From Nematostella vectensis (lineage: Eukaryota; Cnidaria; Anthozoa; Actiniaria; Edwardsiidae): a stretch of 62,000 nt of DNA. The notes beneath the pieces were generated by a model. That model had not been told where the DNA came from. It ran no database searches and saw only the letters and a program-made list of their open reading frames with translations. Location of the stretch: NCBI RefSeq assembly GCF_932526225.1, contig NC_064041.1, positions 694,699-756,698 on the forward strand, written 5' to 3'. Shown here piece after piece: positions 1 through 9,482 of this stretch. The position numbers and the translations under genes are program-made. Each line of letters opens with the position of its first letter. Position 1 is the first letter of the stretch.

Positions 1-365
1 CCTCGTTAAAACAGTGAACACCTCGTTATTAAGGACATAAGACAGTGAAAACCTCGTTATTAAGGACAAAAGACAGTGAAAACCTCGTTATTAAGGACAT
101 AAGACAGTGAACACCTCGTTATTAAGGACATAAGACAGTGAACACCTCGTTATTAAGGACTTAAGACAGTGAACACCTCGTTATTAAGGACATAAGACAG
201 TGAACACCTCGTTATTAAGGACATTAGACAGTGAACACCTCGTTATTAAGGACATAAGACAGTGAACACCTCGTTATTAAGGACTTAAGACAGTGAACAC
301 CTCGTTATTAAGGACATAATACAGTGAACACCTCGTTATTAAGGACATAAGACAGTGGACACCTT
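1..365. repeat. 31-bp minisatellite, about 11-12 copies
   Basis: Units of about 31 bp share the core ACCTCGTTATTAAGGACA followed by a variable triplet and GACAGTGAA. The array runs off the left edge, so its true size is unknown. It ends about 20 bp before the first exon, so it occupies the 3' end of an intron. The join CAGTGAACACCTCGTTATTA resembles the terminal inverted repeats of pogo/Tigger-like DNA transposons (CAGT...ACCTCG). The unit may have been amplified from a transposon end; this is inference. Confidence 0.9.
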
Positions 366-388
366 TCTAGTCAAAGAAGATTGAAAAG

Positions 389-584
389 TTAATGGATATT
401 CATCTAACCATGTTTGCGTCATCAAAGGGTACGATGCAAGCGTGTTGACATTGGAATCTTCCGACTACTATGGATTGGACAGACAAAAACACATTAATGA
501 AGGCATTAATCCAACGCCATTCTCTATGACATTCCTGAAAGACACAGTTTACTACGGAGACAGTAACACACGTACCGTAGAAAG
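389..584 (+). CDS. Exon 1 (internal): last blade of an upstream YWTD propeller
   Basis: The frame reads GYSSNHVCVIKGYDASVL and ends with TFLKDTVYYGDSNTRTVE, a degenerate final blade of the kind that precedes an EGF module in LDLR/LRP propellers (Pro-Phe, then YYGDSN in the YWTDW position). The 3' donor AAAG|GTGAGT at 585 is strong and the exon ends in phase 2. The 5' boundary is less certain. The frame is closed by a TGA at 382-384, so I place the acceptor at AAAAG|TTAAT (AG at 387-388). Its pyrimidine tract is poor, and the tandem array ends only about 20 bp upstream. Earlier propeller exons must lie left of the window. Confidence 0.75.
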
Positions 585-713
585 GTGAGTGGGGATATTT
601 AAGGAGGAGATAATCGAGGCTCTTCGTGGCGCATTCTTATCGGTAAAGGACATCTGGAGAAGTGCAGAGCAAACGACCTTGTCGCAACGATATTTCTAAG
701 TGATTTGCCTTTA

Positions 714-748
714 TATCGTAAAATCGATAAGTTATCGATTTTACGATA
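714..748. repeat. Near-perfect palindrome, 17-bp arms
   Basis: The arm TATCGTAAAATCGATAA (714-730) is followed by one base and its exact reverse complement (732-748). The core CGATTTTACGATA recurs three times exactly, plus one variant, near 30910-31037. This suggests a dispersed element end rather than a chance hairpin. Confidence 0.8.
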
Positions 749-1015
749 CGTTTTCCTTTTACTGAGGCATCAAATCCACTTTTCCCTGAATGTATTCCCG
801 TGTGATGGGAGTGTTAAGGCCCTTCACCGGTAATTGTTTTTAAAAAAATGTTCACATTGAAACCCGTTTAGTAGCCTCTGATCTGTTGAGAATATAATCA
901 ACAATGCCTCAAGTTTGAAAATTCTTAAATATGAGGCGCCATACACCTGCAAATGAAATCGCAGTTTTGGGGGTTGGGTACAAGATCTAAAAAACTGCAG
1001 TTGCAAACCACTCCT

Positions 1016-1050
1016 ATATGAGGTCAGTCTAACTCAGTCTAACCTCATAT
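1016..1050. repeat. Short inverted repeat (9-bp arms)
   Basis: ATATGAGGT and ACCTCATAT flank a loop that contains CAGTCTAA twice. It is a small hairpin of unknown meaning, possibly part of an old mobile element. Confidence 0.5.
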
Positions 1051-1383
1051 GACAAGCGGACCACCGAATCAATTCTTTGGAAATATCTAAGAGTAAATTA
1101 GAAATTGACACTCGATTTTTTTCGATATTTCCAAGGATTGGTGATTATATTCGCAACAGATCAGATCGATCGCACGCTTTGAAGGGGTTACTAAACGGGT
1201 TTCAATTTGAACGATGTTGTGTTTTTCGCCTCACAAAACAGAGTTCTACTTCTTTATATATTTATTCAAGACTGTAAAACACTTAACTCACACTTAATTT
1301 ATACACTAGATTTGCATACTCTTAGGTTCACGTGCCCCAAGAGTATTGATGTACTGAATTACGTAACAACAAGAGTCTCGCAT

Positions 1384-1846
1384 GTATTGAATTCCATAAC
1401 ACGTCCCCACTAGCCTAATGTACAGCGTTAGGAGATAAAGTAATGTCAAATTTTACGCTTTTTTAAGCGTTCAGATCTTCTTGGCCTGTATACACTGTAT
1501 TCATCTCCCGTAGGAGGGTTACGTCGTTTAAGTTTAGGCGAAAGACTTTGTTTTCCTTTCTTTGGGTCATGATCCATCGTGCATTCTGTGGTGCTAGGCG
1601 AAGGACTCTGTTGTCCGTTCTTTGTTTCTTGATCAACCGTGCCAGCTGTGGTGCTCGGCGTGTCGCCAGGCTCGTTGTCCTCTGATAAACAGAGGGCGGA
1701 TTTGCTCCACGTGTCGGCGCCAAGTTGGTCCTCTTGGAACTACTCTGACCGTGACACAGCGTGTTCCCTGTAACTTGGTGATCACAGCTGAAACCCATCG
1801 AGGATCTTGGTTACGTCGTGGTCCATTGGTATTGAATTCCATAACA
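1384..1846. repeat. Segment bracketed by 18-bp direct repeats, with an internal 60-bp tandem
   Basis: GTATTGAATTCCATAACA occurs at 1384-1401 and again at 1829-1846, offset 445 bp. Inside, a 60-bp unit ending in CTGTGGTGCT is present about two and a half times from about 1537. On the minus strand this reads as an open frame of about 110 codons (1463-1798) with an internal 20-residue repeat; I do not recognise it. The flanking direct repeats could be a target-site duplication of a retro-insertion, or the trace of a local duplication. Confidence 0.5.
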
Positions 1847-1867
1847 AAAGAATTTTTGAAAACAATT

Positions 1868-1925
1868 ACCCGCGAGTACCCTAGGTACCCTAGGTACCCG
1901 CGAGTACCCTAGGTACCCTAGGTAC
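1868..1925. repeat. 9-bp CCCTAGGTA tandem
   Basis: Runs of CCCTAGGTA are separated by CCGCGAG, giving two 28-bp super-units. The unit contains the palindromes CCTAGG and GGTACC, so the stretch can fold on itself. Confidence 0.75.
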
Positions 1926-1944
1926 CAGAGTACAAGACAAAAAA

Positions 1945-2027
1945 TTAGACGTCACAAGTAGGGATCGAACCTCCGGTTTCTGACGTCTTAGAGAAGCGAC
2001 AGAACCACTATACCACCGAGGCATTGC
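1945..2027 (-). other. tRNA-like segment (tRNA-derived SINE head or tRNA pseudogene)
   Basis: On the minus strand, a box A-like TGGTATAGTGG (2005-2015 reversed) is followed 33 nt later by a perfect box B GGTTCGATCC (1962-1971 reversed). This is the RNA polymerase III internal promoter arrangement of tRNAs. The acceptor stem does not close: 5' GCCTCGG has no matching 3' strand. The T stem has a mismatch and the anticodon arm is poor. I therefore call it a tRNA-derived repeat or pseudogene, not a working tRNA. Confidence 0.6.
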
Positions 2028-2965
2028 CGAAGTAAAATTAGTAAAATTAGTTTTTATCCTAATTGGTATCTCACCGTTCGAACTGCTTTTGCTAGCATGT
2101 CAAATTTCGCCCTATTCTCTCCGGAAACAGAAGTTAAATACCCAACATAATTAATCAAGCTACAGTCATATGTATTTTAAGCATGTAAACATTCTAGAAA
2201 TTCGCAAAATCGATATTGATCGTTTCTTGATGATATTTAGCACTTAACTTATAAAAAAAGAATTATGGAAAAAACAACTTAAAGTCCATACTATTTTTTT
2301 TGACCTGCAAACAGAGGCTTTCTTTTATTTCCCTGCAGAGAAAGGCCTTGCTAACAGAGGCTTTTTCCTTGTGTTTCTCTGACTTTAAAAGTCGTAGCTT
2401 TGGCTATCCGCTCTTTCAGCACAAAATCATTCTTTAAGCACAAATTGAAACAAATAATGCGAAAACCCAAAAATGCGAATCTTCGAATACTAGAAGGAGA
2501 ATTAAAAGCTTTGCTAGCATTTTACTTGTTTTGTAAACTAACAACTCGAATTGGAATGAACCGTAGAAGATCGATTGACGTCAGTGACGAAGGCGCATGC
2601 GCACGCTAAACCCACATTGAAGACTTTTCTGTAAAAACTAGCTTATATATACCTTACGGCTATAAATCGGAATGACCGTAGGGGTCACAGGCCGATGACA
2701 AGGCATTTTTTATAGTACTAAGCTTTAACCGGAAGTTTACAGGAAGATCTAAAAATTGCTGTGTTGCGAAAGCACAGAAAGACCACAAAAAATTTACGGA
2801 TGATCGACCCGACGATCCAGTGACACAGAAGTCCCTCCAATAACTCGTAACTGCTTTGCAAGCATTCACGAGTTAAAAAGGAGAATGTTTAGCTTCTAGG
2901 CGTCTATTGTCCAAAGACGTCATTGTTTTTTTTTCTCATGATTTCTTTTTCGGCACTTCTTATAG

Positions 2966-3081
2966 AATTCGCCAAATCTCTCCTGGCGTGTCGCAGCAGA
3001 TGACAAGCTATGGACATATTAGTCCTGGACAAGTTGATGTCAGAGGAATGGTGGCCTTCAACGTTTCAGAGCAACTCAGCG
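2966..3081 (+). CDS. Exon 2: end of propeller blade before the EGF module
   Basis: The acceptor ...CACTTCTTATAG precedes A|ATTCGC, and its first base completes an Arg codon begun in exon 1. The peptide includes ISPGQVDVRGMVAFNVSEQ, which matches the position of the LDLR propeller closing strand (typically ...L.DI.V....Q before the EGF cysteines). The exon ends in phase 1 with a rather weak donor, G|GTAGGT at 3082. Confidence 0.85.
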
Positions 3082-3159
3082 GTAGGTTACAGCATTTTCA
3101 ACTGACAGATTTCGAGTCAGCGAGTGTCAAACAAGGTGCTTAACAGGTTGCTAGGGTTT

Positions 3160-3341
3160 TAAACACTGAAACTGTAAAAAGGGATTAAATAGTCAAATCA
3201 AATAGTCAAATACACACTGAAACTGTAAAAAGGGATTGAATAGTCAAATCAAATAGTCAAATAAACACTGAAACTGTAAAAAGGGATTGAATAGTCAAAT
3301 AAACACTGAAACTGTAAAAAGGGATTGAATAGTCAAATCCC
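3160..3341. repeat. 51/38-bp minisatellite, 4 copies
   Basis: Four copies begin with ACACTGAAACTGTAAAAAGG. The first two contain a doubled ATAGTCAAATCA block (51 bp) and the last two a single block (38 bp). Confidence 0.85.
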
Positions 3342-3367
3342 GGGTACAGACTCTCCAGATAATAAGA

Positions 3368-3583
3368 AGGGGGTGATCGTCCTATCTTTTAGGGTATAAA
3401 ATTTCGACCAACTGCTATTCCTTAGGGATTTTTTAGGGTTTTTCTGATTCTGCTATCTCTTAGGTTTAAAAATTCGTTCTACCACACGCGATTTGCTATC
3501 ATTTAGGGTTAACAATTTCCGTTGATCACACCCAAAGTGCCATCCCTTAGGGTTAAAATCGATTTTGCCGATGATCACCCCCT
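3368..3583. mobile_element. Foldback/MITE-like element with internal TTAGGGT repeats
   Basis: Terminal inverted repeats AGGGGGTGATCGTC (3368-3381) and GATGATCACCCCCT (3570-3583) match at 13 of 14 positions and bound 216 bp. The interior is several degenerate copies, about 45 bp apart, of a CTATC..TTAGGGTTAAAA-like motif. No clear target-site duplication is visible. There is no coding capacity. Confidence 0.5.
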
Positions 3584-3597
3584 CCCCAGGAGTCAAA

Positions 3598-5678
3598 TAT
3601 TGTAGACACTGATATGGAACTTACTGGTAAGTTTCAAACACAGAGATGATTGTTGTAAACGCTGATTTTTGAGTTGTAAACACTGATTGATGAATTGTAA
3701 ACACTGATATGTGAGTTTTAAACACTGATTTGTAAGTTGTAAACGCTGATTGGTGAGTTGTAAACACTGATTGATGAATTGTAAACACTGATTGGTGAGT
3801 TGTAAACACTGATTTGTAAGTTGTAAACGCTGATTGGTGAGTTGTAAACACTGACTGGTGAGTTGTAAACACTGATTGGTGAGTAGTAAACACTGATTTT
3901 TAAGTTGTAAACACTGATTGGTGAGTTGTAAACACTGATTGGTGAGTTGTAAACACTGATTGATGAGATGTAAACACTGATTGGTGAGTTGTAAACACTG
4001 ATTTGTAAGTTGTAAACACTGTTGGTGAGTTGTAAACATTGATTGATGAGATGTAAACACTGATTGGTGAGTTGTAAACACTGACTGGTGAGTTGTAAAC
4101 ACTGATTGGAGAGTTGTAAACACTGATTGGTGAGTTGTAAACACTGATTGGTAAGTTGTAAACACTGATTTGTAAGTTGTAAACACTGTTGGTGAGTTGT
4201 AAACACTGATTGGTGAGTTGTTAAAAACTGATTTGTAAGTTGTAAACACTGGTTAATGAGTTGCAAACACTGATTGGTGAGTTGTAAACACTGATTGGTG
4301 AGTTGTAAACACTGATTGGTGAGTTGTAAACACTGATTGGTGAGTTGTAAACACTGATTGGTGAGTTGTAAACACTGATTGATGAGATGTAAACACTGAT
4401 TGGTGAGTTGTAAACACTGATTGGTGAGTTGTAAACACTGATTGATGAGATGTAAACACTGATTGGTGAGTTGTAAACACTGATTGGTGAGTTGTAAACA
4501 CTGATTGGAGAGTTGTAAACACTGATTGGTGAGTTGTAAACACTGATTGGTAAGTTGTAAACACTGATTGGTGAGTTGTAAACACTGATTGATGAGATGT
4601 AAACACTGATTGGTGAGTTGTAAACACTGATTTGTAAGTTGTAAACACTGTTGGTGAGTTGTAAACACTGATTGATGAGATGTAAACACTGATTGGTGAG
4701 TTGTAAACACTGACTGGTGAGTTGTAAACACTGATTGGAGAGTTGTAAACACTGATTGGTGAGTTGTAAACACTGATTGGTAAGTTGTAAACACTGATTT
4801 GTAAGTTGTAAACACTGTTGGTGAGTTGTAAACACTGATTGGTGAGTTGTTAAAAACTGATTTGTAAGTTGTAAACACTGGTTAATGAGTTGCAAACACT
4901 GATTGGTGAGTTGTAAACACTGATTGGTGAGTTGTAAACACTGATTGGTGAGTTGTAAACACTGATTGGTGAGTTGTAAACACTGATTTGTAAGTTGTAA
5001 ACACTGTTGGTGAGTTGTAAACACTGATTGGTGAGTTGTTAAAAACTGATTTGTAAGTTGTAAACACTGGTTAATGAGTTGCAAACACTGATTGGTGAGT
5101 TGTAAACACTGATTGGTGAGTTGTAAACACTGATTGGTGAGTTGTAAACACTGATTGGTGAGTTGTAAACACTGATTGGTGAGTTGTAAACACTGATTAG
5201 TGAGTTGTAAACACTGATTGATGAGATGTAAACACTGATTGGTGAGTTGTAAACACTGATTTGTAAGTTGTAAACACTGTTGGTGAGTTGTAAACACTGA
5301 TTGATGAGATGTAAACACTGATTGGTGAGTTGTAAACACTGACTGGTGAGTTGTAAACACTGATTGGAGAGTTGTAAACACTGATTGGTGAGTTGTAAAC
5401 ACTGATTGGTAAGTTGTAAACACTGATTGGTGAGTTGTAAACACTGATTGGTGAGTTGTAAACACTGATTGGTGAGTTGTAAACACTGATTTGTAAGTTG
5501 TAAACACTGTTGGTGAGTTGTAAACACTGATTGGTGAGTTGTTAAAAACTGATTTGTAAGTTGTAAACACTGGTTAATGAGTTGCAAACACTGATTGGTG
5601 AGTTGTAAACACTGATTGGTGAGTTGTAAACACTGATTGGTGAGTTGTAAACACTGATTGGTGAGTTGTAAACACCGA
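3598..5678. repeat. 21-bp minisatellite, about 95-100 copies
   Basis: The unit is TTGTAAACACTGATTGGTGA plus one G. Each full unit contains GGTGAGT, a consensus 5' splice site, and GTAAACA, a forkhead-type consensus. The 5' copies are degenerate. A distinctive block with TTAAAAACTGATTTG recurs at about 4219, 4848, 5038 and 5541, showing segmental duplications inside the array. Because 21 is a multiple of three, long minus-strand open frames appear; they are artefacts. The array ends about 35 bp before the EGF exon. Confidence 0.95.
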
Positions 5679-5711
5679 GTAGTTGATAGTAGTTTGTTGT
5701 TGTTGTGAAAG

Positions 5712-5840
5712 GTTCAAGTCCGTGCACCGCTGATAACGGCAACTGTAGCCACATCTGCCTTCCTGATTCGAAGACTACAAAGGTGTGCGCATGTCCTACA
5801 GGAGCGCCGCTGAATGCTGACGGGCTCACTTGCGGCAGTG
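5712..5840 (+). CDS. Exon 3: EGF-like module closing propeller 1
   Basis: The acceptor TTGTGAAAG precedes GTTCAAG and the donor is AGTG|GTAAGA. The module runs SSPCTADNGNCSHICLP to CACPTGAPLNADGLTC with six cysteines. It matches the LRP-type EGF that packs against each YWTD propeller (C...NGxCSHxCL...CxCPxG..L..DGxTC). Phases are 1 in and 1 out. Confidence 0.95.
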
Positions 5841-5911
5841 GTAAGATCTCACCTTTTCCCTTCTTCACTTTGAATATCGTTTTTCACTAACTCGGTTTCT
5901 ATATTCTACAG

Positions 5912-5941
5912 TTGTTGTTACGCCAGCCCCTCCGATTCCAG
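5912..5941 (+). CDS. Exon 4: 30-nt proline-rich micro-exon
   Basis: Bounded by ATTCTACAG and CCAG|GTATGG, it keeps phase 1 on both sides and encodes VVVTPAPPIP, a hinge between the EGF module and the first SRCR domain. Skipping it would keep the frame, so alternative inclusion is possible. Its small size lowers certainty. Confidence 0.7.
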
Positions 5942-6265
5942 GTATGGGCCTCTGCATCGTTGTTCTGCACGGTTAAATGTGATTAAATTTCAATACGAAC
6001 AAAAACTTTGGATTGAGTGTAAGTTACAGAGAATCACCAACATAATACGTAGGCAAGTAGATGCTTCACATTATGTCCCAAAAATCCCAGTTGAGAATTC
6101 AGATCTTTGATTTGACTGGCATGATGCATGGTTTTGTAGACTACAAAACGCTATACAATCACAATATAGTTTTCAGTAACGGACCAGGGCCGTAGCAGAG
6201 GATGGGGAACTGGGGGCACGTGCCATCCATCCATCCTACATTCATTACACGCATAATTCATTCAG
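5942..6265 (+). other. Intron 4, no gene
   Basis: Nothing coding is visible. A short stretch at about 6185-6230 (CCAGGGCCGTAGCAGAGG, then GGGGGCACGTGCC) looks like a fragment of a dispersed repeat, but I cannot name the family. Confidence 0.5.
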
Positions 6266-6424
6266 ATGTAACGGTCTACCTGGTAAATGCCAGCACGCCC
6301 GCAAAGAACGGCCAAGAAGGACTGATCATCATCAACAAAGATGGACGCAATGGGACGGTTTGCGATGACCACTGGGGAATCGATGAAGCAACTGTTATAT
6401 GTAGAATGCTGGGCTTCAAGCGAG
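6266..6424 (+). CDS. Exon 5: SRCR domain 1, first half
   Basis: The acceptor CATTCAG|AT and donor CGAG|GTGAGA are both good. The peptide contains INKDGRNGTVCDDHWGIDEA and VICRMLGF, the signature first half of a scavenger receptor cysteine-rich domain (GTVCDD.W....A.V.CR.LGF). The split of the SRCR over two exons is typical of group A. NAST and NGTV are possible N-glycosylation sites. Confidence 0.95.
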
Positions 6425-7714
6425 GTGAGATGAACGCCATAAAATGAATAAATCAATACGTTGTGTATTTGTTATTAAAATCGTCGATAAGCGGGTAAAA
6501 GTGATGACAAACACCATTAAACTGCTACTAGTGTGCACCCGTGTGAGATTCGCGATAAGCATAATACACAAATCTCGTGGTCGTTTGTGCCTGGAAAGGT
6601 GAAGGCCCTGTCACAAGTAAGTTTTTTCTTTCTTTTGCAACTTATCCCGCAAAAAAAATAATTGCATTTTTTTTCTCGAAGTCTTACGAAAAGTAGAACT
6701 CACTTGATAAACAATGATAATGATGACCAATGATAAACAAAGGACAAGCAATATATTCTTGTGTATTCTACTAGTTGGGAACCAGTGAAACGCTCACGTT
6801 AAACATAAAGCAGTCTTTACTCTCTCACTTCAACCCTTGCAGTGTCAGACCCTAGTTGATCCCAGGGAGGCCGATGTATTGGAGCTTAGCGTAAATTTAT
6901 ATGTTTGATATATCACCCTTTGAGCGGATCCAGCCTTAACACAATCAGGTTTAGCGGGTTTTTTCATCCTCTCACGAGTTTATTAGCCCTTGCGTGGCTG
7001 GTACCCCCTCCCCCACGGGCCCCTTCTTGCCAATTGGGAAAGTCAGGGAGGAAACAAAAACATCATTTTTTACGGATTCCAAATTTTACATGACTAAAAA
7101 ATACGCCCTAAAATGTGTCTGGTCCTTTCCTTATGAAATACCCATTAACAATCTTGTTCCTCATCTTTCCCCTTACATAAATTCTAGTCGTCGCAAAATG
7201 GTAAAGCTGTATTTGGCTACCTGTGGACTTGGCGGAAAAAGTGTTACGCGCGCTCACAATATTAATGAGTCTCGTCGCCTCGTGACTATTACTCGTCGAA
7301 AGACAAAATCAGGAATATTCCTCTGAAATTGAAGATATGATGAGAATCTCTTGAAAGCTTATTTAGAGCGACGAAATGAACAACGTTTTGAAATAAAAAA
7401 AAATACAGGGTTACCCAGATCGGGTTAAGCGCAAAATCTAAAATACTGAGTTTGTTTCCTTCAATTTCTAAGCAAAGTATGTAATTTCACTTACGTGTGC
7501 GCGCAAAACGACGCAAAACAAAAATAGCGGACGCTCGTGCGCAGGAATAGGTGCGCAATGCAATTCAGAGGAATAACCTTAAATGTAAAAAAAATGGGGA
7601 AGGCTGATGAGATATTACTAATACGCATAAGACTATTAGATGCTCGTTTAATAACAGGGCGAGCGATTTCCGACGAATTTATTATGTTGTATCTCGATAT
7701 TTCAAACCTTTTAG
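6425..7714 (+). other. Intron 5, no recognised element
   Basis: About 1.3 kb of non-repetitive sequence. Short open frames (for example 6994-7326) show no domains. A CG-rich patch around 7495-7555 has several GCGC and CGCA words. I see no gene here. Confidence 0.5.
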
Positions 7715-7930
7715 CCATAAATGCAACTGTTGAGGCATTCTTCGGATCTGCAAGTGAGATAGGCTACCTTTTGGATCACGTCAAGTGCCGCGGAGATGAG
7801 ATATCGATTGCGCAGTGCGCACACGATGTTTGGGCGAACTCCGACTGCTACCCGGGAGAGGAGGCCGGTGTGATGTGCTCCGACCGGTCTGGTTCAGCAG
7901 TCAACGTGTCACGCCAGGCTAACGTTACAG
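7715..7930 (+). CDS. Exon 6: SRCR domain 1, second half, plus linker
   Basis: The acceptor AACCTTTTAG|CC and the phase agree with exon 5. The peptide has VEAFFGSASEIGYLLDHVKC, then C.GDE....C and EEAGVMCS, the standard second half of an SRCR. Domain 1 has six cysteines (group A pattern). The exon tail SGSAVNVSRQANVT is a linker with two N-glycosylation sequons. The bases of this tail, GTGTCACGCCAGGCTAACGT, are repeated in the minisatellite that follows the donor (ACAG|GTAACG at 7931). Confidence 0.95.
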
Positions 7931-8271
7931 GTAACGCAATAGACACACGGTGACTCAGCCGTTACGTCAGCAATGCACACGGTAACTCAGCCGTAAAGTG
8001 TCATGTGAGTCTAACGTTGCATGTTACGCAATATACACACGGTATCACAGACGCAAAGGTGTCACGCCAGGCTAACGTTGCATGTAACGCAATATACACA
8101 CGGTAACACAGACGCAAAGGTGTCACGCCAGGCTAACGTTGCATGTAACGCAATAAACACATGGTAACACAAGCGCAAAGGTGTCACGCCAGGCTAACGT
8201 TGCATGTAACGCGATAAACACACAGTAACACAGACGCAAAGGTGTCACACCAGGCTAACGTTGCATGTGCA
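7905..8271. repeat. About 61-bp minisatellite that includes exon 6's 3' end and donor
   Basis: About five to six units each contain a copy of the exon tail (GTGTCACGCCAGGCTAACGT) followed by a near-copy of the donor region (GTAACGCAATA). The first copy is the real exon end at about 7909-7930. Units near the exon are more diverged than the central ones. Confidence 0.85.
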
Positions 8272-8475
8272 GATTACAAACCAAACAAAAAAGCCAGTCA
8301 CCCCTTAGTATATCCATTCAATATTAAAATTTAATATCTAATTAACCAAAATCAATCTAAACGAAATTTCTGTCAGACATATTTCGCTCAAATGGCTCTC
8401 AAATTGCGGCTGACAGAAACCTATTATTAAGGGTTGTTTCTCCATATTAATTATATAGATGTTCACGTTTTTCAG

Positions 8476-8829
8476 GTTTCCAGGTTCGTTTACGAGGAGG
8501 CTTGGAGATCCATGAAGGCCGCGTGGAGGTTTTCTATCAGTCGTACGGCGATAAGCGAGTCGGCTACTGGGGCACCATCTGTGATGACGACTGGACATTA
8601 CAAGACGCCCACGTCATCTGCAACCAGCTCGGCTACCAGGGGGCCTGGAACCCAATCTGCTGCGGGTACTTCGGCCAATCGAATGATCGGATTTTGATGA
8701 GCAGTCCAACATGCACCGGGGACGAGGCTTCAGTTGCTTACTGTCACCACCCCGGTTGGGATGCTCCTACATGTCGCGATAATAGACCCGTGGGTGTGCA
8801 GTGTAAAGTCAACTCCACAGCGCCTCTGG
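8476..8829 (+). CDS. Exon 7: complete SRCR domain 2 in one exon
   Basis: The acceptor is TTTTTCAG|GT; a second CAG 8 nt downstream would break the frame. The donor is CTGG|GTAAGT. The peptide contains VRLRGGLEIHEGRVEVFYQS, then WGTICDDDWTLQDAHVICNQ, then PTCTGDEASVAYC and VGVQCK. The whole domain sits in one exon and has eight cysteines, including an adjacent CC pair in NPICCGYFG. A single-exon, eight-cysteine SRCR recalls group B, but the first group B cysteine near the start is missing. It may instead be a group A fold with an extra pair. The linker carries an N-S-T sequon. Confidence 0.95.
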
Positions 8830-9317
8830 GTAAGTGGATCGCTCTATTTACCCCCCTTGTTTAGAAGGGCGGTTATTTTTTTTCCAAATATTAAACTCAT
8901 CAATACTAGATATGTTGGCGGGTGGGTGCCCAATGGAGATTGCCGCGCTCGGTAACCATGGCAACCATGTCACCGTCCCACACTGGGCACCCGTCACACT
9001 GATAAGCAGTGGAATACTAAGTAACTTTTTTCCCTCCTGGGATGGGAGGGGCTTCCCATGTCTTAGCACCAAACGACGGTTGATCAGAGGATTTGCCACT
9101 CAGTGTAAAGCTTCCCTTCAAAGGCATACCGCTGTACCACGTATGCCAGCACAGGTCACGTACGCATAACCTCTAGAGCTTTGTGACGCTGCCCTGTGAG
9201 TCTAACCTTGTCTAAATGCGAGCATTTAGCCTCGTATAACACGTTACATATGCAGTGGCTAGGACACCTAGTTACAAATAAGAAAAGTATGTCCAAATAT
9301 TAGCTATCCTTTTAAAG
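8830..9317 (+). other. Intron 7, no gene
   Basis: Nothing coding is visible. GGGTGCCCA and TGGGCACCC form a 9-bp inverted repeat about 60 bp apart (about 8925-8995) that surrounds CCATGGCAACCATG-type sequence. Confidence 0.5.
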
Positions 9318-9482
9318 GTAACGCAACACTCCGACTGCGTGACGGACGCCATCCGAATGAGGGCCGAGTGGAAATCAAACACAACGGTCGATGGGGCACA
9401 GTGTGCGATGACTTATGGGATATCAAGGACGCAGATGTCGTGTGCCGGGAGTTGGGTTATCCTGGCGCCCTCAGTGCCCAAG
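9318..9482 (+). CDS. Exon 8: SRCR domain 3, first half
   Basis: The acceptor TTTTAAAG|GT and donor CAAG|GTCAGT agree with phase 1. The peptide reads [20 protein letters not shown], then [19 protein letters not shown] and RELGYPGAL, a textbook first half of a group A SRCR. Confidence 0.95.

Larger units (their letters stand above)
585..2965 (+). other. Intron 1 (about 2.4 kb), mixed old repeats
   Basis: No convincing coding exon of the host gene is seen here. The intron holds a near-perfect palindrome (714-748), a small hairpin (about 1016-1050), an 18-bp direct repeat around a 60-bp tandem (1384-1846), a 9-bp CCCTAGGTA tandem (about 1868-1925) and a tRNA-like segment on the minus strand (about 1945-2027). 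Short open frames are scattered through it, but none has recognisable domains. Confidence 0.7.

Noticed and set aside
1463-1798. 111-codon minus-strand open frame as a gene
   Set aside because: Its internal repeat comes from a 60-bp DNA tandem, it has no known domain, and it overlaps equally open frames on the other strand.
1945-2027. Functional tRNA gene
   Set aside because: The acceptor stem does not pair and the anticodon arm is poor.
3360-3590. Telomere repeat tract (TTAGGG)
   Set aside because: Copies are single, degenerate and about 45 bp apart inside a foldback element, not a telomeric array.
3593-5587. Long minus-strand open frames with SVYNSPI / QCLQLTN repeats
   Set aside because: They are the 21-bp intronic minisatellite read in three frames. 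A unit length divisible by three keeps frames open, and all frames of the array are open at once.
8481-8484. Alternative acceptor CAG|GTTCG for exon 7
   Set aside because: It would enter the wrong frame and hit a stop; the upstream TTTTTCAG|GT keeps phase 1.
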